A DNA stretch of 64,000 nt from Macropodus opercularis (taxonomy: Eukaryota; Chordata; Actinopteri; Anabantiformes; Osphronemidae), in NCBI GenBank assembly GCA_030770545.1, contig CM061090.1, forward strand, positions 13,798,501-13,862,500. The letters are read 5' to 3'. Both the position numbers and the translations under genes were made by a program. Positions 1-11,600 of the stretch are shown piece after piece; within the stretch, counting starts at the first letter, position 1; the number at the start of each line of letters is the position of its first letter. A model generated the notes under the pieces. It searched no databases. It had not been told where the DNA came from and was given only the letters and a program-made list of their open reading frames with translations.

Positions 1-1828
1 TTTACTGCATGTGGTAAAATGTCTAAAGAGAAAAGAAAGAAGGAGACTGTGGTAAAAATGCAGGAAGTGACTTTATTTTGTTTACACTTTGTTGTAACCT
101 CCTACATTAACAGACACATTTTGGCCTCCAGGGTGTGAAATGACAGGACGCCTCCTTCACCCTGACTCACAGGCTTTGATGAAAGTGAGAAACATGTAAT
201 CACAGTTAATGTTTAATGGACAACTTGGTTCAGTCAGGGAGACACTTTTGCATTTTGTTTCATCATCTTAATGCAGACTGTTGTTTGCTGTGAATTACCT
301 CTTGCCAATAATAGTTAATAGAGTTGTTTTTTTCTCTTTCTCTTCTTCTCTGGAGACACACTGGAGGCCTCACTGATTCTCAGATCAACCATCTTTTATT
401 AAGCTTTGCTTCGCACATGCTCAGTAAACTCTGTGTAAAACTCAAACTCCAAACCAACCTGGTTAAAAACTGTTTAACCAACATTTGTTCTTAAATGACA
501 ACGTCGACCAGCGTCCACACCAACACCACCAAACCTCAGCACATGGCTTCAGCCTGGTCAAATCCTGGTTTCATACAGTAACTGGTTACAGCTTCACCCA
601 CAGGAAGTGACTGGACCTGAGTGAACACAAATCGTCTCATGAACAGAAGTGAGAGCAGCTAAAATCCTGCCCTGTCACCTCAACGTATCTTCTCTTTAAA
701 CAGGTCGAACGTCAAAAATCATTTGTTAATGTCTAAAAGCAGGGAATCGACGGCTGCACACACACAAACTGCCTAAACCCACTGAGGGTGAAACTACTGC
801 CCACGTGCCCACGAGCAACAACAGACGACGACATGTTCATTTTCAACCAGACAGAAAAAACAAAGAAGCTTCAACGAACATGATGAAAGTTGAGGCTAAA
901 ACTCCTCCAAACCAAGTTTAACCCACAAACCAAGTCACTGCTTTCTGATATTTGATCACATACATTCATTAACCAAACAGCAAGAAATAGTTTGGTTTTA
1001 AATGTAACTTGGTGGTTTGGAGAAAAAGGAAGCAGATGATGAAATTAGATTTCTGACGCAAAAGAACTGAACAGTAAAGGAAAATCACCAAGTGAAACCA
1101 AGTGAAACATGAACAGTTGACACAACATCCTGCACATACACAACTTTATAACCTCTAGATATTAAATACATCCACTGTTCTGGTGTCTGATCATCTAGAT
1201 GAAGCTACAGTGGTTATCAGGCCAATAAGCCATAAAATCACTTCTCACAACTGCTACTGGAAAAACGTTTAATCATAATCATTAATAAACACTCGACGGT
1301 GACAAGAACATTAAAAATCATCACAGATCCATGTGGTTAAAACATGTATGAACATACGTTAACAGGAAACGTTCAGTAAATGTCCTGTGCACAGTAACAA
1401 GGTTTTCTCAAGCTACAGTAAACTAAACAAATGATTCCTACATTAAAGCTGCACCATCACTTCTGTTCTAAAGCTCAACGTTGTGCATTAAGCAGCTGGT
1501 TTTAGCTGCTGTTGAAACATCCTGCAGGTAACGAGTTTAAGGAAATATGTTCAGTATGTGTCATGTTGTGTGTGTGTACTGTGGTTTTATGCCAGTGAGA
1601 GGTTTTTATAATAAATGTTTTCTAGCACAGGTTATAAAAACACTAAACCATTTCTGTTACAGACACGAAAGGAAACAACAAAAAACAACAACAACGTGGG
1701 CTCATCAGATCTAACAGGGTTTCTAGAAACATGCGTTTGCTGCTTTTTACTCTTTAAACTGGTTCTTGTGACAGATCTTTAACTCTGTAGAATAAGTCGT
1801 CTCACTAAGCTTCATGGCAGCATCGATA
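1..1828. repeat. 3' flank of gene A, duplicated after gene D
   Basis: This gene-free stretch matches 47053-48867 with only scattered single-base changes and a few small indels. It is the far end of a segmental duplication that runs on through the tail, membrane and Ig6-Ig8 exons (to about 5200 and about 52210). No coding sequence is seen in it beyond the last exon of gene A. Confidence 0.85.
395..400 (-). terminator. Possible poly(A) signal of gene A
   Basis: AATAAA on the minus strand, about 1.4 kb past the stop codon of gene A. Another AATAAA lies near position 72-79. Between the stop and here there is no gene; the stretch is the long 3' UTR/flank that is repeated almost base for base after gene D (47053-48867). 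Confidence 0.35.
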
Positions 1829-4800
1829 CTAAAACACGTTGACCTGAGAATAATGTTCATCAGCGGCTGCAGCAGAAGGTTTTCCTGTCAACAGAGACGT
1901 GACTGAGTTGGTTTATTGAATCATGAACCATGATCACACACTGAACTAACTGGACGACAGAGTGAAACGTAAAATACTAAAACATCAGAAAGAAATAAAG
2001 AAGCATTTCAGCATTAATTACAAACAACTACTATAATTAACACCAGCTGAACATAAATGGCTCCGTGTTGAACATGGTACTGACCTCTGCTCCTCCTCGT
2101 CTTGTCTTTGCTGCGTTTGTTGATCTGGGCATAGAGCAGAGCGTCGTCTGAAACAGAGAACACGTCTCTGCATTAGCTGGTTCCACAGACATTTAACAGT
2201 AGATGGATGAAAAATCAACAGAAAGGCACCAATGAATAAAAACGACCTGAGCATCAGGTGGTAAAAACAAACCACACAAGTCAAATGCCGTCACACTGAT
2301 GCCTCAACTTGAGACTTTGTTTGATTTGTGAACAGCAATAAATGCACAAACATGAAAAGATACAAAACAATGATATAACCAAGTATTAAATACACAAAGT
2401 CCAAAATCTACTGTGAATGAAAGTAACTTAACTGCACGATGACGCATTTCATCAGCTGCAACACGACTGTACCTGCAGGTTGTACTTTCACGTCAGAGTA
2501 TATCGAGCTCTCTGCTGGTTCATGTTGCCTTCCTGTCCAGAGAAACATCCATGAAGAAGAAATTAATGCTTCTAACGGTTCTGAGTCCAAACATCTGTGA
2601 ATCATACAGTAGCTGTTGTAGCGTCACTGGTAGGACTCACTCTTCTGTCCAAACGCTTTCAGTTCAACGACAGAATATGTGATTTCCTCCCACTCATCTG
2701 AAACAGATGGTTTCATATGGTTTGTTATTAACCACATGGAGTCAGTTCCCATGAATCATGAGGTGAAAGTCATCCATGTATGAATCAATGTTACTGCACC
2801 TTTGCCAGTGTTTTCAGAGTCATTGATGGATTCATAGACACAAGCCTCAGCTACAAAAAACAACAGAGTAAGAAAAAAAACATTTCAAAACATCAAATAA
2901 AATCAACAAAAAACGTTGTTTTCAAACGTGTTCATGCATTTAGTGCAGAGACATCTGAGATGTTTTAAACCACTGTTATCATAGAGTCTATTGACGAAAC
3001 AGCAGAACAATAATTATACTGGATTCTTTACTAGTTTTACTACTAACATCAGAGCTAAACTTTGCTTGGATTCTATTTAGTCAGATGGTTAAAGAGCAAA
3101 TCTCCAGCCCATAATAACACCCATCACCATCATCATCATCATCACCATCACCATCATCATCAGTCTAAATGAGAAGAATAGTCATTACGTGGGTTTTCGT
3201 TCTGGCTGACACTGTGATTTTTGTTGCAGGTCCTCGACTGAATTGGTCTGAAGAGAATGAACACAGTTAAAACAGACGTTTACAGGCCTGCTGTTAAAAT
3301 GAAGACGTGAGAAGACGTTGGACTGACCTGCAAAAGCATGAATCTGTAAAAAAACAACATCTGTTATTACACAGGAGTGAAGTGTTCGTTATGCTACAGC
3401 ATCAGGACACGTCTGTGTAGTGAAATAACCACAGAGGAAATAGTAAGTAAACGTCTAATAACTGAAGAAAATCATCATCATCTCACCCTTGGAGCGTCTG
3501 AAACGACACGAAAGGAGAAGAAGAAGAAGAAGAAGAAGAAGAACGAATCCACAAACCAGACCAACGACCAACATCACATGAAATGAAGAGATTGACTTCA
3601 CGACTTCTGTAAACAATAAATATTAAATAGACACTTACATAAAAACAGAAAATACAAAACATGTAGCGTAACATATGTTAACATATGTAATATGTGATTA
3701 TAGTATATTCTTTCTTAGACAAAAGCTAATTTCACAGTAAATAGTAAAACATGTTTTTTCAGTCTCACCGTTGACTGTCATCCAACTCTGTGGAGACATT
3801 TCTCCTTGGTACTGACACTTGTAGGAGCCTTGATGTGACTTTGACACTGCAGAGATGTTCAGATCCACTCTGCTGTCACTTTGGATCACTTGCTCATTTT
3901 GATAGAAAAACACTGTGGAAGGTTTCTGTCCCGTCTTCAACTTGCAGCTCAGACTAACAGAGAGACCCTCAGTCACAGGATGGACAGGACTCATCAGGAT
4001 AACAGCTGCATCTGGAGACAGTCACAGTAGGTTTCAGTCAGAGAAAAGCTCCTACTCTGCTTTTTATGGGGCTGTGGGATGACAGACGCTCGTCTACGTC
4101 AACAAGGTGCAGAGATCTGAACCGAGCATTCTGGGAAAGGACCAGACTAACTAGCATCATGTGACGTATGGAGGAAGTGAACGTCTACGAGGTGAGTGGA
4201 CACATGAAACCTAGAGTCATGCAAATGTACCAGAAGCAGGAGAAACAGCATCTTGAATCATAGGAGCAATTTAAATGAAGGAAAAAGACCAAACTCACCA
4301 TGAACAGTGATGTTGAGTGAATTACTGAAGTGTCCTGATCCAGACTCACACCAGAACACTGCAGAACCAGACTGTGCTGTGTTGATGTCACATCTGGATC
4401 CAGTTGTTGTCCAGTTGGAGCAGGATGACAGGAAGCCTCCTTCAGGAAACCTCCTGACTCTCCACTCAGCAGAGTTTCCCTCACAGCTCAGTGACACAGA
4501 GTCAGAGGTGAAGTGTTGAACTCTGTCAGGACTCACTGTGAGAGACGCTGACGGACCAACGTCTGGACAGCAACACGTGATCCACACACATTTAACAACA
4601 GACACACAACAGTCAGTAGGTTCAGCTTTAGAGGAGAATCCACATGGTTCCTTTCAGCAAACATTGAATTGGTAGAGAAAGAACCAAGAGTCCAAACAAA
4701 CTGACCTCCAGACCAGACGAATGCTGCTTTGCTGTAGTCAGTGTAATACGCTGGTTCTCCTCTTCCAGCTCTACACACATATCCTGCTGTGTGTGTCTGT

Positions 4801-7660
4801 CCATGAACCATGTAGGAGCCCTGTTCAGTCCCATGGTCACTAGCAGGTAGCAGCTCATATCTGTAGCTGTGTGACCCATCAGGAACAGTCTGGTACCAGT
4901 AGAACCTCCATCCTGCAGATGGAGGCTCAACCTCACACTTCAGAGCTACTGAGGCTCCAGGACTCAGCCAAGATGGAGACGCTCTGAGGACACACTGGGC
5001 TTTATCTGATGGAGAGACACCAAGTCATCAAATCACCCTCAATAGACACTGATGCTCATTTCAATCAAGTCTTGACATTTTCATGTCAAAGTCAAACATA
5101 AGTCAACGTACTGTGACTGACTGTCAGACTGATGGATTGACTCCACTCTGTTGTGATATGTTGAGCGTTTCTCATTCTGCCTCTACACTTGTAGCCTCCA
5201 CTATTTGAATCAGAAGCAGTGAAAACCCAGCGTTTACTCTGATGTGAAGTTGGTCCTGAGCTGCCTTTGGTCCATTCATATTCCCACTCAGTGTCTCCTC
5301 CAGCCTGGATCTCACATGTTAGAGTGATGTTCTCTCCTCTGAACATCTCAGGCCAGTCATGCTGCCTTTTTACAACAGCCTTGTTGGAAACTTCACACAT
5401 GGAGAAAAACACACAAACATGAAACCATGAATAGTTTTCAGGTGATGGATTCATGTTATTTATTACAAAGATCTTCACCTGTTTTCTCTACAGTGACTGA
5501 GTCACTGTACTGTGTGTAGTAAACTTGGTTTCCTCCTCTTCCTCCTCTTCCTCCTCTGCAGTGATAGACGCCTCCATCTGTGATTCTGACACTATTGGAT
5601 TCACTGTTTGTTCTGATCTGAGCTGCTGGAGACGCTGACGTCCGTCTGAACCAGTCGTATCTCCAGCTCTTTGACTCGTCCACAGAGCAGGTCAGCGTCA
5701 CTCTGCCCCCTACTGGAATGACTCTGTCATCAGCTCTGAGCTGGGCCTTTGGTTTCTCTAATGGTGAGTTTATGAAAGGAAATAGTTGATTAGTGTCTCT
5801 GTGATTTATAACATGAATCACTTTTATTTCTTTCTGCTCATTGGTTAAATATTTAAAAGTTATAAATACACATTTAGACCACACAGAAAAACTATGACTC
5901 ACCTGATACAGTTAAATAGATGGTTTCACTGGTTTTTATATGGTTTGTTGTCTTGTGGAGACCAAAACACTGGAATCTACCACTGTCTCCTGTAGACAGA
6001 GGTTTTATTGTGTGTCTGGTGTGTGAAGATATTTCTCCTCCATCTTTGATGAGTCTGGTTTTCCAGCCAGTGTGTTTGTTGTCCTTCATGTCACATGTGA
6101 AGGTCACAGACTCTCCAGTAAAATAACTGGACCTGCTGGGGTCAAGGGTCAACACAGCATCTAAAACCCAACAGTGACACAAGACACAACATTAACATTA
6201 TGAAATATTATATTTATAGATGGTTCTGACCAGAACTGTGTGGAAGTATAAAGTATAAAACAACACAATGTGTCAAAGGCAAATAAATAATCTAAGAGGT
6301 GAGAAATGCAAATATCAGTGAATTATTATACAGTGAATTAAAACATATATTCAACACATTACTTCAAATATTAAATGTTAAGAGTCACAGACACAGAGTT
6401 AGAATCTGATACAAACACAAATATAGACGTTAGAGAAACAGAGAAAAAGACAACAAGTAGAAATTAACTTCAAACACAATGAACAAACTCACAAGTTATA
6501 TCAACGGTGACATCATCACTTGGATAAGTGTAAACAGCTGATTCTCTTCTTCCTGCACACGTGTAGACGCCTCCTTGTGAGACTCTGATTTCTCTGTTGT
6601 CTCCACCAGCTGTTGGTGTCACATCTTCATATCTGTACAACTTCCATCTGTACCAGTCATATTTCCAGCCTTCAGAGTCGTCCACAGAGCAGCTCAGTGT
6701 GACGCTGCCTCCTACTGTTATGGTTGATGGACCTGCTGTCAGTCTGGGTTTGGGTCGATCTGCTGTTATGAAAGAACTAAACATTTTATTTCCCATGACT
6801 TTATCTTTAATTCCTGTTAAATATCTACACAGCTCACAGTCTAAGTTAGTTCAGTGATGTTTGGTTAATGTGTCTGTGAACTGATGGAAAAACGTAGAAG
6901 AACAAAGATTCATCAAAACTAAACGACACAGTAGGTTCAAACACTGTCACATTTAAATTGTGCTGATTCAACAGTATTTGTCCAAACACACAAACAGAGC
7001 TTTTAAATCAAATCTGTTTTTCTCTGACTCACCTGAAACAGATAAAGTGATGGTGTTGCTGATTTTCTCATAATTTGTCCTCATATGACGACCAGAGCAC
7101 TGGTATCCACCACTGTCTCCTGTATCTAGAGGTTCTAATATTAAGGTTGGATGTGAACGGTAACGTTGAATCTCTTCTCCATCTTTGGTGAAACTAATTT
7201 CCCAGTCAGTGTTTTCTCCTTCCTTCATGTCACATGTGAAGGTCACAGAGTCTCCAGTAAAATATCTGGACCAGTTTGGCTTAAGAGTCAAAACAGCATC
7301 TAAAACCAACACAAGCATTAGATAATTGTACATGAGAAAATAATTTTAAACAGACTCATTTGAGTTTAATAGTAAATAAAGTACATTTACCTTCAGCGTG
7401 TCCACAGTGGAAAAGTGTGTTCAGCACTAAAATCAAGACAGAAACAAAAGCAAAGATAGAAACAACGTGATCAAAGTGTCTGATGACTGAACAGTCGTCC
7501 TCCAACGTGTCTTCCTACAAACCAACAAGTCTGCTCTGTTCACACTGAACCAAGCTCTGATGCTCTGTTCTCCTCACTCCAACACTTTCTACCATTTGTT
7601 TCATCAAGCAGTGATTTACTCACAGAAAAACTGCAGCACACAGAGGAAAGTGTGTCCCAT
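1829..7660 (-). CDS. FCRL/LITR-like inhibitory receptor, gene A (8 Ig domains)
   Basis: Sixteen-exon model: 7624-7660 and 7391-7426 (signal peptide), Ig1 7033-7299, Ig2 6493-6759, Ig3 5903-6160, Ig4 5479-5757, Ig5 5112-5390, Ig6 4706-5005, Ig7 4299-4562, Ig8 3769-4011, transmembrane 3487-3606, then 2800-2850, 2641-2697, 2473-2532, 2085-2147 and 1829-1866. All junctions are GT-AG and phase 1, and the sum is 2619 nt (872 aa). The signal peptide starts MGHTFLCVLQFF, the usual teleost FCRL form. Each Ig exon has the two disulfide cysteines (for example VTFTCDM and YQCSG). The membrane helix ends in a run of ten leucines. The tail has CVYESI, then ITIM-type ITYSVV, SIYSDV and LLYAQI, and a final HYSQV before the stop. 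Known for the family: surface receptors of leukocytes that signal through tyrosine motifs. Inference: an inhibitory receptor; its ligand cannot be read from sequence. Ig4 and Ig5 look like hybrid exons (see findings). Confidence 0.85.
3118..3162. repeat. (ATC)n/(CAC) microsatellite in an intron of gene A
   Basis: A run of CATCAT/CATCACC units in the intron between the membrane exon and the first tail exon. The copy in gene D (about 50157-50183) is clearly shorter, so the array has changed since the duplication. Confidence 0.85.
3328..3343 (-). other. 16-nt microexon candidate, gene A
   Basis: Sixteen bases lie between a good acceptor (a long T run followed by acag) and a donor (gtcagt), between the membrane exon and the first tail exon. 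Genes B, C and D have a 16-nt cassette with intact splice sites in the same place. Including it shifts frame: in A the tail would read D-S-C-F-C-S and stop. Skipping it gives the open tail with five tyrosine motifs. It may be an alternative exon that makes a tail-less receptor. Confidence 0.5.
3487..3606 (-). other. Transmembrane exon of gene A with poly-leucine microsatellite
   Basis: The exon reads E-V-V-K-S-I-S-S-F, then a hydrophobic core HVMLVVGLVCGFV followed by ten leucines, then a basic stop-transfer SCRFRRSK. Eight of the leucines come from a pure (CTT)8 run, seen on the plus strand as (AAG)8 at 3518-3541. The matching exon of gene D has only (CTT)4. The change is in multiples of three, so both frames stay open. 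Confidence 0.85.
6366..6430 (-). pseudogene. Relict of a deleted Ig exon in gene A
   Basis: In gene C an Ig exon occupies 45253-45531. Gene A keeps the intron on both sides and the first bases of that exon (coding D-S-N-S-V-S-V, with its acceptor, around 6390-6406), but the rest, with the donor, is gone. The join is at about 6381. The loss explains why A has one Ig domain fewer than C in this part. Because the exon is phase 1-1, the loss does not break the frame. Confidence 0.7.
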
Positions 7661-8463
7661 CCTCACATCAACTCTGACTCCTCATGTGGAGAAAACTTCA
7701 CTGTGGAGAAGCACAACTTACATTTGATGGGAATGTTACATTGTCTCTGTCTCATTATTTAACGTGTGAGTTTCTTCCTCTTTGACTGAGTTTCACCACA
7801 GCGTAGTCTGACTCACTGACACGTCCACAGACGACAAACTGGAGCAGTTTGAATTTAATATACAGGTTTGTACTTCATTACTTACAAAACAATATAAATC
7901 TATGCATATGCTGTAGGTTTAGGTTTATTCATCTGTTAAATTCTGAATGTTTTATTTCACACCCACCTCCACACTGTCCTGATTCATATTGTAAAGGAAA
8001 ACACACAGTTCCTTTAGTGGTGATCTAGTGTCAGTAAAAGTAAAAAAACAGAAAAAGCTGAGCTAATGTTCTTATAACTTTATCACCACATCTTTTTTCT
8101 TCAGAATAAAAGCCTGTCGTCATCATAACAGGTGTCAGCAGGACGTTCACCTCCTTCACCAACACACTACAACTGAACTGTGACGAGGTTTGACCTGAGC
8201 ACAAGATAAACTATATTAGTCACATAATGAGCCTTTTATCATGTGTTCATTTAATTATTCATCTGATCTGGACATTTTATTAAACATGTATCATCAGCTT
8301 TTCTTTCCTTTGACTCGTGGCTCAGATCTGTATTTATCTGGGTCTTCAGTCTCAGTTTGTTGCTGTTGTTAAGCAGCTACTGGAGGATTTACTGGAGAAC
8401 AGTCCCAAATTCTCCAATATTCACTTTAACAGTTGTTTATTATTTTGTTAGATTTACTGAAGC

Positions 8464-8507
<44 letters not shown>

Positions 8508-9110
8508 ATACTTTAGGTTCGTCCCTAAAGAAGAACTACACAACAAGTCAAAGGTCACATCACACTATTAACTGAACTTGAAATACTACATTCATGCTCT
8601 AAAATAAAACACAACTAACTATTTATAAAAGAGAAAATTAACAACACTTGAGTCTAAAAACACTAATTGTGTCGTTTACTCACAGAATGTCTGCAGCTCA
8701 CAGCTCTCACATCTGGTACCGAGCAGTTTATATGAAGAAACTTCTGCAACAACTACAAAGAAAAGGGAAGAAAGAAATGTGAGAAAGACGTCACATATCA
8801 ATGAGATCAGTTTTCTTCTCTTTGCCAACAACTAACAACTTCAGCTAAACTCGGTTTGACCACAGAAAACTTTGACATGTTCTCATTTCCTGCTATGAAC
8901 TGTGTTTAAAAACAGAAGAAATAGTTCATAGTGTGTTTTACATTGTTTGTTCTTGTCACGTGTTCACTGTGGTCTGTGTGTGATTTGCATATTCAGGGGT
9001 TTTCTGCATAAACTCGTCACATTTGATCTGATCTTATTCAATCTCAAAGAAAAACAATGTAATAAACACAAGTTTCATTGAACACATCCATTAAAGGTTG
9101 ATGCTGAAAC
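7661..9110. repeat. Upstream region of gene A, copied upstream of gene B
   Basis: No protein-coding gene is seen. Most of the stretch is closely repeated at 29503-31030 ahead of gene B, with some differing segments. It includes a (TAAC)n tetranucleotide run at 8464-8507 whose copy at 30333-30367 is shorter. Confidence 0.75.
8684..8733 (-). promoter_or_regulatory. Putative TATA promoter and 5' UTR exon of gene A
   Basis: On the minus strand an ATATAAA box (8727-8733) is followed about 25-30 nt later by a short segment ending in a strong donor (CATTCT/gtgagt, donor just below 8684). A plausible acceptor (cttctccacag, near 7700) precedes the ATG exon. The same arrangement is kept upstream of gene B (30655-30704). 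It could be a distal start site with an untranslated first exon; no transcript evidence is available here. Confidence 0.4.
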
Positions 9111-9114
9111 ATGT

Positions 9115-9350
9115 GGAACAAGTTTTTATTAACTGCTCATGAACCTCTGGCAGCAACAGCCTCAACAAGAGCTTCCTGTAGCTGATCAACATGCAAGAGG
9201 GACTTTTAACCGTCCGTCCTCAGAATAGCTTCAGCTCAGCCACGTTCTCAGGGTGTGAACACTCTCTGGCTGTCCACCCACAGCTTCTCTAGTGGGTTGA
9301 GGTCTGGGCTCTGAATGGGCCCAGAAAGAGAAGCCGTGCAGCCAGTTCAA
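9115..9350 (-). mobile_element. Tc1/mariner-type transposase remnant, copy 1
   Basis: Read on the minus strand, a short frame around 9260-9330 gives SPDLNPLEKLWVDSQ, the C-terminal motif of Tc1/mariner transposases (the last acidic residue of the catalytic triad follows PDLNP). Stop codons and frame breaks follow. No terminal inverted repeats were recognised. An almost identical copy lies at 31237-31470, so it moved with the host segment rather than by a second insertion. Confidence 0.6.
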
Positions 9351-10200
9351 CACTTGTAGTAATGAAGGAAGGTCTGGTTCACTGACAAACCTGCAATAAT
9401 ATTTAACACCAAGGACAGAAATCCACAGAGATGACTGAGCTCATCATGAACAGACTTTATTATTATTCAACAGACTGTTGCAGGTTTAGTAGAAAACAAA
9501 TCATCAGCGTCTCAAACATCATCATAACACACTGATGAAAACAGATGCAGCATCAGACAGAAATGTGTCTACATGTGTAACATGTGGCCAAGAGGAAGCA
9601 GGAAGTGAAACACTGACCTGCTGACACGTGTTTATGTGAATTATCAGCTAGATCTTCTACAGGATACGTTTCATTTGCTAACGAGACAGTGAACATCATC
9701 TCATGTCATGTCTCATGGTTCAGATCCTTCTATCTAGTAGGTTTAACACCTGCAGCACAGAGAGAAGACATCACCACTTTTCTCTGATCAGGGAACTAAA
9801 CATGGATGTTTTCTGAATCGCAGGGTGAAAACTCTGATGGCTGTAGAGCTGATAAAAACTAGTCAAGGACAGAGACACTGAACAGAACCAGGAAAGAAAT
9901 CAACAACCATCCAATCATAGGAAAACAGCTCCAGAAGAGGCTGAGAGGGTCCAGATCCCAAAACCCAAATCTAGAAGCAGAGCAACAGGAAGAGACATAA
10001 ACACACATCAGCCAAACTTAGACCATGACTTTCTACAACAACCTGTGAGCGACGGCTGAGGCCTCATATACTGGAGATGATCAGCACCAGGTGTGTGATT
10101 CATGCAGCAGATGGGAGTGAAGACAGGAAAACAGAGAGAAGCTGGAGGAGAGAGACTGAGAGAGGGAGGTGAAGGACAGTCTGGCGCCTCCTGCTGGTAG
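9351..10200. other. Gene-free stretch
   Basis: 9351-9690 is repeated at 31471-31830 upstream of gene B, and the copies diverge after about 9690. 9690-10200 has no supported feature; a short open frame there shows no domain. Confidence 0.5.
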
Positions 10201-10711
10201 AGGATGGACATTACACATCTATGTGAGATACTGGGTTATTTTTACTTCAGTTTTGTTCAGATATCCAACAATGTTGAGTTTTGCGGGGATCTTCATTTTT
10301 TTGTCGATTGATTGGCAGTTTTGTAATTTTGTAATTGTCTCGTTTTGTAAATTTGTAATTGTCTCCTGAACGTCTCACTTGGGTTGGTAGGAGGCGGGGA
10401 AGTTAAGTTTTCACTGCTGTGGTTGAGTAACGGTTCATTTCATTCATCCTTGGTAATTTGCAAAATAACGTTTTTTTTCAGAGAAGACAACTCCATTGGT
10501 CATCTGTGCTTCACCAGCAGCAACAGAAATGTGGAGCCAGCCAGGAGTTTGGTTTTAATGGGGCTTTGAGCGTGAGTAGAGGCCGTTTAGTTAGCTTTGC
10601 TAGTGGCTAACGCTCGCAGCGGATGCTAGCTCCCTCCACTTGCTGACGGAAAACCTTTCTCCTACAACGAACCTAGTAATAAAGTGACGGATCCTCTGGT
10701 AAATACCCACG

Positions 10712-11600
10712 ATGGAGCTGGAGGCTTTGAGAGACCAAGTCACTGCCACATTGTCCCAGAGAAACAAGGAGCAGCTCATGGAGGTCAACGGTCGAGAGCT
10801 AATGAAAATAACTGAGAATAAATTGGACGAAGTCGAGAAAAGCTACAAACCAGAAGATGCTGTTGAGTATGTGGAAGAACTTTTATCAGCTATGGGACAG
10901 TCGGGGGCTAAAGGCGACGCTAGTGAGTGGCGCGATTTTTCCCGCCTCTCGGACATGACGGACAAGTGCAGGGAGCTACAGGGTGAAATAAGAGCTGGGG
11001 CAGAAGTTTAACATGACGTTGTGCCTGTGACCATCCGCAGAGAGTTGAGCATCAGTGGCCAAACAGGGGAAAGCAGACAGCGCGACAGGCTCTGCTGCAC
11101 CAACCTGCTCCACCAGATGGAAAATAGGCTCCGTAAAGGCCACAGTGAGCCAGAAGTGATTGAGGCAGTGATAAGAGCCATCAGCCCCGGACTTAAACTG
11201 AGGGACATGCTGGAAACTAAAACTGATTTGACACTCGCCCAGTTAAACACGGCTTTGAAGGGACATTACAGAGAAGATGACACCTCTGACGTGTACCAGA
11301 AGCTGGTTGATATTTTCCAGGACCCCACAAGATTTCCTCTTCAGGGCCATTGAGCTGAAAGACAGGCTGCTGTATGTTTCCAGCAGAAAAGAAGCAGGAC
11401 ACTACGGTGCAGACTTGATCAAGACGGAGTCTTTGAGGTCAGTGGGTATCGGTCTATTGAATGACAACGTAAAATTCCAGATTAAGCCACTTCTCAACAA
11501 CCTGAATGTGACTGATGAAACCTTGATTGAAAGACTCAGTGAAGCAGCCAACCTCGAGCTGGAGAGAAGCAGGTAAATGAGCTGCAGATAACAAAGGAGC
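10712..11600 (+). pseudogene. Gag-like fragment of the Ty3/Gypsy element
   Basis: Three overlapping frames (starting MELEALRDQVTATLSQRNKE, then the segment with EPEVIEAVIRAISPGLKLRD, then the one with NVTDETLIERLSEAANLE) together resemble the capsid-type gag of fish Gypsy elements. The motif V-I-R-A-I-S-P-G-L and the leucine-rich, charged composition support this. At least two frameshifts and stops separate the pieces. Confidence 0.65.

Noticed and set aside
2018..2284. Single 88-codon minus-strand gene
   Set aside because: Only 2085-2147 is coding, and in a different frame (LLYAQI). Continuing past the gtcagt donor gives an alternative end, but the spliced exon at 1829-1866 fits the frame and the paralogues better.
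3377..3586. Plus-strand frame with a lysine run (also at 50398)
   Set aside because: The lysines are the reverse reading of the (CTT)n leucine codons of the membrane exon.
4307..4519. Plus-strand frame of 70 codons seen four times (also 21989, 42741, 51316)
   Set aside because: It is antisense to the Ig7 exon of the receptor genes and recurs only because that exon is duplicated.
7500..7624. A longer second signal-peptide exon in genes A, B and C (reading E-D-D-C-S-V-I-R-H)
   Set aside because: A shorter exon with acceptor ttgattttag joins in frame to give the compact teleost FCRL leader. The longer reading has a non-ATG start or a poorer acceptor.
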